From Symsagittifera roscoffensis (taxonomy: Eukaryota; Xenacoelomorpha; Acoela; Convolutidae): a stretch of DNA of 64,000 nt. A program made the position numbers and the translations under genes. This document shows positions 27,101 through 37,200 of the stretch, in pieces. Each line of letters begins with the position of its first letter. Position 1 is the stretch's first letter. The DNA lies in assembly GCF_963678635.1 (NCBI RefSeq), contig NC_087066.1:8151954-8215953 (forward strand). The letters are read 5' to 3'. Below the pieces are notes generated by a model. That model saw only the letters and a list, made by a program, of their open reading frames with translations. It was not told where the DNA came from and ran no database searches.

Positions 27101-28201
27101 TGACCTCAGGCGTCATGCTTAAAAGAATGAATAAAATTTGATAGCCTCGCCTAAAAAGTTATTAGCTTTGACCTAATTGAACTATGCCACCCCTTTCCTG
27201 ATCTCATTTTCATTAATAAACTTTTCATACTTTTCATTCTCTCAATTTCATTTCGGTAGTTCAGTCATTTCATTTTAACAAAACTTTAAACCTCTTCAAG
27301 TCATGACTAGTCCTTTACAAATAATCTCAGTGTCTGATCGAGAAAGAACCATTATCTACCAAACATACACGAGAGAGTCGATTGCAGTCATCCATCAACA
27401 GAAAGAGAGAGTCTCTCCGTCTACAGCAAGTCCGTTCAATGACTTGGCTCCCCGAAAAAACGACGAGAAACAAAACGAGGAATGGACTACAAAAAGTCAT
27501 ATCATGCTACCAAACTACCTCCTTGATCACATCGATCTACTTAGACAGAATCGAAAACGAATGTACGAGAGTTGCACTATTCACGAGAGCTATCCGGCAT
27601 TAGAAAAGACGGAGATAAACGACACAACCTCGCTCGAGCAGTCTCCAAGAAAAATTCTCTTCGCGTATGACTGCGAGTCAATGCCGTTGTATGAAAATCA
27701 GGAGGGATGTATTCGTGACTATGCAGAGCGCGAAGCGTACTGGGATATTCCGACAGCAATGTCTCCCGAGTCGTTTGTTAGGGGACCAGTTTCAACTCCA
27801 GAACAATCAACTTCCTATTCGGATGCTCGGGTTTCATCTAGTGCGGAGACAATTGATCTAGTCACCCCAGATCTCATTCAAGGCACTCCTCCAAATGCAG
27901 CTTGCTATGCGCCAAAAAAGAGAAAACTACAGTTTCGAGGTTTCTAATAACTTAAACAAAAAACTTTCCTTCTTTTGTTTCAAATATTATTCCAAGGTTT
28001 TATATTTTCATTTTTGTTTGATTTGACTTCTAAGCTGTTTTAACATTACTGTGTGTATATTTTTTGTCTCAGCTTTTATTTTGCTTAATAGATCAATTAA
28101 AGTTTGCCCCGTAAAGTTTTCAGCAAAATCTTAGAGAAAAACTAGAAAAAAATCAGAAATCGAGAATAATTTTACGCTAAAATTGTTGTTTGAGAAAGAA
28201 T

Positions 28202-28233
<32 letters not shown>

Positions 28234-31200
28234 TAAATACACTTGCTCACTAGTGAACCCCATTTGGAATATCCTTTTCGGGATATTGCTTTCTTTTCAA
28301 AAGAAAGATAAATATGGAAGGGTCCAACATTTTCTTGTTGGTAGTCCAACCATATTTATTTGGCTTTTTTATCAAACACTCTCTGTCCTCTCTCTCTCAT
28401 CATACTTTGTGCCCGGTGGGGTTAGCCAGGTCTTACGCAAAGTAACAGAGAGTGTTTTAAGCCATAAATCTGCATTATATTACATTCATATACATGTTTT
28501 GGGTGAAAAACGGACAATTTTTTGGTAAAAATGTGAAAAAAAAAAAAATTATGTTTTTTTTTCGAAAAATGAACATGACCCTTAACCCTGCTCAGAAATT
28601 CATGGCAAATTGATTGAGGGTAGTTTCAATGGATTTGGAGAGAAAAAAAATTTTTTCCCAATTTTTTTTTTCAATATTTTCACAAAAATCAGATTTTCTC
28701 AAAAAATCACAACTTTTCAGGCGTCTACTCTCATTGATTGGGCTATAATTGTTTTTTTTTGAATTTCTACGCTTGTCCTAATTACGTATCAGATAGCTCC
28801 TAAAAATTTCAAACCACATTCACTTGAATTTAAAACGAACGAATAATTCAAGCTAAAAATGAAGGAAAAAAGAAGTTAAAAAATTATGTTTTTTAAATTT
28901 CGAACTTGACCAGTAGAACTGTGCTCGAGGTCCCACAAAACTTACTGGTTTTTTTGTTGATAGATTTAAAAGACACTTTTTTAAACATTACTTTTCCTTT
29001 TTTCACAACATAAAAAGTTTGAGGTTTTCCTTTATTTTGAAAAAAAAATTTCACTTGAAATTACAGAACGGGAGGCGTTCCCGAGGAGCGTAGCGACGAG
29101 CAACGCCGGGTTAGCTATTGCCCCTTAAACCAAACGGCCATGCCTTAATATTTCGAAGGACATGATATGAAATGTTTCACGGGACACCGAATGACATGAA
29201 GGAAACTTTGATTCCGATATCTTTTACACATTCAAATGACAATCTATGCTTATCATGCATCGGTAACTATCAAGGTGTCAAATTTGCAAAATTTTCATTT
29301 TTTAAGTTTACTATTTTTTCAACTTAATTAGTTAGTTGAGGGCTTTACTTTCTGAATACTTTTATCTCATAAATCTACTTTTTATTATACCTATTTACGC
29401 AAACCAAGAAGTGGGCTTGAAATCATTAGGAAATTACTGTTTCACGGTTAAAATTAGTCAGAAAAAGTTTTAGGCTCTATCTGAATCATTCTAAGCATTA
29501 AATTTTGTAATTTAGTGCTGAAATGTTAATTGAAAGTCTAAACCAGTCGCCTAAAAAAAGCCAAAATTTTATCGCTAACCCTTAAAATTAACAGCAAAAG
29601 TTTGAGGCTGTAAATGAATCAGTTTTTAGTATACAAAACCCCTCCACTTGAGCAGAGTGATGAGACATATAGAGCTTAAAGCTAGAATAAACCCTGTTTT
29701 TGGAAAGGAAAAGACTTATTGCCAAGACGGCGAAGTATAACTCTCGTTAATGGCTTCTACTTGCCCTTACCCGCAAAGTTTTTTGGTGCTAGTCACTTCT
29801 CGCTTTTGCTTTTCCATAACCAGTTCTACTTGAAATTCTCCTAAATTTTCTTGAAATTTTCCTGAATTACTTCAGTAACTTCAACAAACAATGCCGAACT
29901 CTACTTCTATCGCGACACCTGTTCCTTGCCAGCAGTGCGGAAAAATACTGAGCTCTAAAAGGAACTTGAGAAGACATGAGCAAAAAGTTCACAAGATCCT
30001 TCCTCCCCCTCCTCCTCAAACTGTTTGCGATGAGTGTCTAGAGTCATTCGAGAGTTTGTCGGAAGCCCGAGAGCACGTCGAGCTGGTACATGACATGACT
30101 TCGAATAGTCATTGTATCTATTGCCATACAATATTTCTCACCGCGGAAAGCTATGGACAACACTTGCTGAAGAAGCACGCATTGCCTGTTTGGGACGGCA
30201 TTGAGACGACGTCTTCCGCTGCCCCAACGGAAAGCGCGTTCAGAGGCAAATTGCGTCGATACGATCTCAAAGTTGGTGAAAAAGAAATGGATTTGCTTCA
30301 AGTCATGATGCAAAACAAGGAGGAAATAGATGCTCTTATACTGGAAAGGGTCAAAGAGGGTCCGAACAAGGTGCAATTCCATGTGGAAGTGGGAATGATC
30401 AAAATTCCCACTGTGCAAGACGGGGACAGTGGAAACTTCGAAAGGACCATGCTGTTTCTGAACACTAAGACATTGACAGTGTACTTCGAGGGAATAGCTG
30501 GGGTTCAATTCTTGGAACTGATTGAACATATGGTCAACCAAGTCAATTCGTTCTCTTCTCATGGTAGCGGATGGATTATTGACAGAATTGAAAAATTGCA
30601 AATCAGTTTCGCGGCCTTCTCACCAATAAGAGCAGGATCCTACCTCGAGCTACCTGATGCACTCAGCGCAGCATCTACTCTGCTCACAAATATCAACACT
30701 AAAGATGATGACCGTTGCTTTCTCTACTCCTTTGTTGCCGCATATCACAATGTGAATGAGCCGGCCCTCTACCCCACATCTAGACGGTGGCTGGAGAAAA
30801 ACAAAGTCTCAACCTACAATCTCGACAAAGAAGGAATTGTGAAAATCAATGGGGAATACGAAATGCCAATGGGTCTGATGGATATGGACAGATTTGAAAA
30901 GTTGAACAATTGTCAAATCAACGTCTTCCGGTAAGCAAATTCTAATTTCCTTCTAAAAATTTTAAAATTCCTTCAATAATGTTCTTCACCTATTCAAACA
31001 CCCTTTTTATTTCATTTCAAACCTAGGTATAAAAATTATTTTTCTGTTCAGGTACAACGATGGCGAATTGTTGCCCATAAGAGTATCGAGCAGATTCACT
31101 ACTAGCCTGATTGTGGACTTGTTGCTGCTGACAGATGGATCAAAATATCACTATGTGTTGATAAGTGATCTCCAGAAACTGGTCGAGTACGTGCGGCACA

Positions 31201-34200
31201 AAGTGCACCGATTTCAATCTGAGATTTGTCGCAAATGTTTCCACACATGCGCTTCATTCGAAACTTTGAGAAGACATCAAGAACTGTGCTACCAAGACGA
31301 AGATGTCGTCATAACAATGCCCAAGCCGGGAAAAGATGACCACAAGTTCAAAAACTTAACAGCTCGTTGGTACGTACCCAGAGTAATCTACTTTGATTTG
31401 GAGTCACTGCTCTTACCAGTATACGGACCGCAACCTGATCCGCGAAAATCTAGCACGCAAACAATTGAAATCCATCAACCGTGCGGCTACGCGTTAGCAG
31501 TAATCGAATTTGGGAAAAAAGACCTGTTAAAGTTTGAGCTTAAAAGAGGACCGAATGTGATGGAAGAGCTAATTAGCTCCCTTGAATCGTTAGCGAGACA
31601 AATTTACGTAGAAAAAAGGAAATATTACACTTTCACTGGTATAACAGACCAGGAACGGGAAGATGCTACAATTTGTTGGATATGCGAGAATGATTTTTCC
31701 GACAATGATCAAGTGGTACTTGATCATTGCCATTACACCAACAAGTTTCTGGGTTGGGCACACAATGAGTGTAACGTTAATAGAAAAACAACAAATTACA
31801 TTCCAGTGGTAGCTCATAATTTGTCAAATTATGATTTACACTTTATAATCAAAGCGCTGGCAAAAAGCGATTCGGAAAACACTTTTTCCGTAATACCCGC
31901 ATCTGAAGAAAAATATATATCCTTGACAATCTCAGTCTACATAAAAACGTACACGGACAAAAACGGAAAAATCAAAAAACTCTACGAAAATCTGAGATTC
32001 ATCGATTCGTATAGGTTCATGCTGGCATCGTTGGCAAAACTTGTCGATAATTTGCCCAACGAAAAGTTTTTTCTGCTGGAGAACTATTTTGAAAAACTCG
32101 GCCACTCACGTGAAAAAGTCAGTCTGTTGAAACAGAAAGGGCATTACCCCTACTCATACTTCAACTCATTCGAAAAATTCCGAGAAACTCGCCTTCCCCC
32201 ACGAGCAATGTGGAAAAATAGTCTAACAGGAGGGGATGTGAGTGTTTCAAGAAGCGAGTACAATCATGCCCTTAAAGTTTTCACCGAAATGAAGTGTGGC
32301 TCACTTGGTGATTACCACGACTTGTACTTGACTACAGATGTGCTATTGCTTGCTTCCGTTTTCGAAGCTTTTCGTGAAGTTTGCTATCAAACATACGGGC
32401 TGGATTGCGCCTGTTACTTCACGGCAAGTAACCTTTCCGGGGACGCCTTTCTAAAAGTTTGTAAGCCCGAACTGAAACTCTTAACGGACCGTGAACATCT
32501 AGACCTTGTGCAGCGAATGATACGAGGAGGCATGTCGTCGATTTACGCGCGCCGATTTTACAAAGCAAACAATAAATACCTCTACGATTTTTCGCCCTCA
32601 GAACCATCAAGCTACATCCTCAATATTGATGCAAACAATTTGTACGGGGGGATAATGAAACACTGCCCTTTGCCCTTAAACGATTTTTCAATAGTTGAAA
32701 AAAGTCTGGCAGACATACTGCTCACCAGCGAAACATCAGAATGGGGTTATATAGTTGAAGTCAATTTAACCATACCCGAAGAGCTTCACGACTTCTTTGC
32801 TGATTACCCCCTTGCCCCCTCTCGTGAAGTAGTGGACATCGGTGCAATGAGCAACGAGCAAGTCGACATGTTGGGAAAATTGGGAATCACCACACTGCCA
32901 AAAGTGCCAAAGCTTCTACAGACCTTGCATCCTAAAGAAGGTTATGTTTTGCACTACCTTACCCTAAAATTGTACCATGAGCTAGGAATGAAAATAACTC
33001 ACCTCGGAAAAGTTCTTCAGTTCCGCCAAAGTCACTGGATGGCACCCTTTGTCGACCTCAACACCCGCCTACGAAAAGCCGCGGTAAATAAATTCCAGGA
33101 GAACTTCTACAAGCTAATTGTTAATTCAGCTTTCGGTAAGACAATGGAGTCTAAGTTAGGAAGAAAGAAGCTGGAGATTGTAAGGAATGAGAGAGAACTT
33201 TTACAAAAAACAGCTCTGAGCACAATGAAAAGCTTTCAAATCATTGACGATCAATTAGCCACAATTAGCTTTTCAGTAACAAAAATATTGTGGGATAAAC
33301 CTATGATAGTTGGTGCGACCATCCTAGACCTCGCCAAGCGTTTCATGTTTCAGTTTCACTATCAAAAAATGAAACCAAATCTAAACTTGGAACTCCTTTA
33401 CTCCGACACGGATAGTTTTATTTACGCCATAAAAACTGATGACGTTTACCGAGACTTGGAGAAAATAAAAGCTGATTTCGACTTTTCAAATTACGATAAG
33501 GACCATTTCTTGTTCGAGGATACCAACAAGAAAGTTGTGCTGAAGTTCAAAGACGAGACTGGTGGGAAGCCGATCAGAGAATTCATCGCCCTAAAACCGA
33601 AACTATATTCGGTCGTCCTTAATGGTAAATAAAATTTAAGCCACCCTTCCACCCCCCATTCCTACCTTTTACAGAACAAAAATACCACCACCAACCTACC
33701 TACACCCCTTAATTTGTTGCATTAAACTATGGGCATTTAGCTGATTTAGGCAACATTATACAATGTTGCCTAAACGTTGATTTATCTGACAACATATTCC
33801 CTCTTGTTTCCTCTTTTTTAATCATAATTTAGAGTCTTCTGCTCTTTTTTGGTAAAATGAATCAAATTTTGTTCGGTATAAATTGAGTTGCTGAAGTGAA
33901 ATGAAGCTATCCCCAACGTTGTAGAAAAGAATAATAATTTTGCTATTGTTTAGAAGGCACTCAAAAATTGAGTGCCAAAGGAATTAAACGGAGTGCACAG
34001 AGAGAACTGGTCCACCAAACCTTCAGGGACACATTATTCACTGGAAAAACAATGAGAGTATACAACTATAATATAGTTTCGAAAGGTCACACCAATATGA
34101 CAGTGAAACAAAACAAACTTGCATTATCACCATTCGACTCAAAACGTTTTCTACTTTTCGACGGAATTTCGACAGTGCCCTTTGGCCATAAAGCCGCTGA

Positions 34201-37200
34201 AGAAAATGCTTTTCTAGAAGACATTTACATGGACACCGAGTGGGCCAACTCATACAATGAAACTGATAACAGTTCTCCCGATTTTACACTCCCGGATTGG
34301 GGATTTTTACAGCGGCCCTACTCAGAAGCAGAGCTGCAAGAAGAAGAAGAAGCTTCTAGTAGCCGAGTCCGTGAACGTCCCCCTATAAAAAACCCATTTA
34401 TTTTATCTGAAGCTTCAGAAGAACGACCATCTAAAAAACACCGCAAAGAAAACCAAAACAATAAACATTAAAGTCTGAAACATATATTTTCAGATGATTT
34501 TTACTCTTCGTCCTTTTTATACTTCGACTTGTATATGTTTTGGTTTTTACCAATTTACAACTAATAAAATACTCGTATTGAGCTCAATCACTGTTTTAAC
34601 ATAAATAGCTTCAGGCAAATAAACTAGTAGACACAAACCAAGTGTTAATTCAAACAAATGTGTGAAATCCTTAGGCTTGTTTTGAATAATAAACTTTAAT
34701 AGCATGACAAATCTTTGACGAAAAGAAAGAAAGCCAGGAAATGATATCCACATGAAACTAGGACGAAAAAAGAAAAGTTCAGGAATTAGGACGATTAATT
34801 TTAATTATCGCGGGAAAAGGGACCGCTTTCAAAGGAATTAGAAGGAATTATTGTATCGCGTCCCGGTTGTTGAGCTCAGCTTAACAAGATCCTAAGGAGG
34901 GGGTCTTTTACTTTAGGGGTGGGAACTTGCGATCATTTACAAAATCCTAGGATAGGGTTCCTCCAAAAAATTAAGGACCCCTTTCCTAGGATTTTGCTTT
35001 ACGTGAGGACCCCCCCCTTAGGAAGGACCCCCCCCTTAGGATCCGGGACACGATACAATACTACTAAGGTGTTCTTGCCGCGGAAAAATATTTCAATCGA
35101 GTAAGCTTTTTGTGAATAGCTTCAACTAGAATGTGTTAGAATTAAATTGGCAACTAGCGACGACAAAAATCATTAAGTTTCTCGTTGAAAACAGAATGTC
35201 CCATGACTGTTTATAAAAAGTTCAAAAAATACTCTAATGTTCTAACAAAAATAACAATCATCAAACTTCATGTTTTTTCACAAACTTATCAAATTGAGCT
35301 TTTGAAGTCAATATACTCACTTTTTTCAAACGCGTTTTTCTATTGCTGCAGTTGGTCTAAAAAAGCACCACGAGCGTATGTTTTCTACTACTTTCTTCGA
35401 AAAGTTTAGCAGAAGTATCAATCAGATTAAGCAAATCAACCGGAATTGACAGAATTCTGAAAACCCCTCGAAAAGTCATCGTTCGATGAATTTGATTTTC
35501 TCGGAAAATTGCCAGAAGCAATAGAAAATACCAAAATTGGTATTTTTAGTTAATCATTGAAAAATACTTGCGGGAATCCAGAAAAATCCATTACAACGAA
35601 AATCTTCGTGCTTGCGAGGTCCACAAGCAAAATTCTTGTGACAAAAATGGGGAAGAATTTTTTATTCGAGTGTGTATTTTTTAAAATTTTTTCAACTTTT
35701 TTGTTTTCCACGCAAAATTAAGTACCGCAATTAATCATTGGACAGAGTTGAGTGATATATCTCATTAAAACCTTTCTAGTCGTGATTCGAACGACATCAG
35801 AAAATTTCGAAAAAAAATTTGAAACTTGTTTAAAAATTTTGATTTTGCATCTTAATTCAAGTGAGTTCTCATGTTGTATACAAATCTTTATTCTTTTGTC
35901 TAACCTCTAAACTTGAATCGCCGAAACAAGAGCGACCATTTTTTGATGCCAGACCTGCCATTAGTTGTCTGTCAAACTTGCGCTACATGAAGAAATAGGC
36001 ACGGTCATCAGCTTCCCAGAAGCAATTTTGAGCCAATAAATTCAAGTTCTTTGTTTTTTTTTGCAAAGGTTTTTCCACGACAAGAATACCTCTTACAGAA
36101 GTTTTGATTAGCGAGTGAAACAACATCTACAAAAGAAGGTTTTTCAATTTTCGATTGAACAAGCTCTTTTTGAATAGCTTCAACTAGAGTGTATTAAAAT
36201 CAAAATCGCGAGAACGCGAAAAAAAATCTTTATTTTGCTCGTTGAAAGCAACAATCAGCAATTTCTATGTCCCGTGACTGTTTGTATAGTAAGAAAAAAC
36301 GCAAAAAAGTAGTCCAAAGTTTTTACAAACTAGAAATTTTTCAGACCCCATGATTTTTTACAAAGTTTTTGTATTTAAGTTAGAGAAACAACTTATCACT
36401 TTTTTCAAAAAAAAATGAGAAAAACGTGTTTTTTCATTGCTGAAAGTGGTCTAAAAAAGCACCACACAAATATTTATTCCACTACTTTCTTCGAAAAGAT
36501 AAGAAAAAGTATAATTCGTTCAACCATTTTCAGCAAACCAACCGGAACAGGTAGATTTCTGATCTCCTTTCGAAATTTGGTCATTCAATGAATTTGATCA
36601 CCTAAAAAACTGCTAGAATTGTTTTCGATATTTTTTTAGTTATCCATTGAAAATAGCTCGTGGGATCATAACTAAGGCTTAAATGGAGCTATTTTTAGCA
36701 TGAACTTTGCCGCACTTGTGCACCAGTTTTTTCAGCAGAAGAGATCATTAAAAAAACTTGTTTCTTGTGAGTTCCACGAGAAAATTTTTGGCTCAGTATC
36801 TTCACAAAATGAAGTGGGAAGGAATTATTTCATTGGAATTCAAACCTATAAGAATGCTTGCACAAAGCTCAAAAATATCAAAAATGATGCTCTACAATTG
36901 ATAGTCATCAGACATAGTGAAACAAATTTTAACCCGAACTTTTCATCTCAAACTTATTTTGCATGCAGGATTTTTTTTTAGCTTCTGCAGTGGTAGTCGA
37001 AATAGGAGACTTCACTTCTACCAGAACATTTCTCAAGAAAAGATTTACGCAGAAGATATTCATACCAAACAAGTGAGTTTGAGTCTTAACTTTCAAAATG
37101 TAGAAGTTTTTGACACTTTTTTCCGCCAATCGCCCCCCCCCCCCTCCTCCACCTGTTAACATTTATGAGTAATTTTCTGTTCGAATAGCCCAATTAAAAC

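Larger units (their letters stand above)
16818..35065 (+). mobile_element. Complete Polinton/Maverick DNA transposon (18.2 kb)
   Basis: The limits are set by inverted terminal repeats (16818-17033 and 34852-35065) that start AGTAGTATTGTATCG, and by a perfect 6-bp target duplication aaggtg on both sides. AG termini and 6-bp duplications are the hallmark of Polintons. The content fits: retroviral-type integrase, FtsK/HerA-type packaging ATPase, adenain-like cysteine protease, double and single jelly-roll capsid proteins, and family B DNA polymerase with an endonuclease-VII-like insertion. It is unusual in having foldback terminal repeats, an inner 3.7-kb module bounded by its own inverted repeats, spliced genes and a frame break in the integrase. 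It lies in intron 1 of the pseudoprotease gene, in the same transcriptional direction as most of its own genes. Confidence 0.95.

Noticed and set aside
16818-35065. Free viral genome rather than transposon
   Set aside because: The perfect 6-bp target duplication and flanking host exons show integration in a chromosome.
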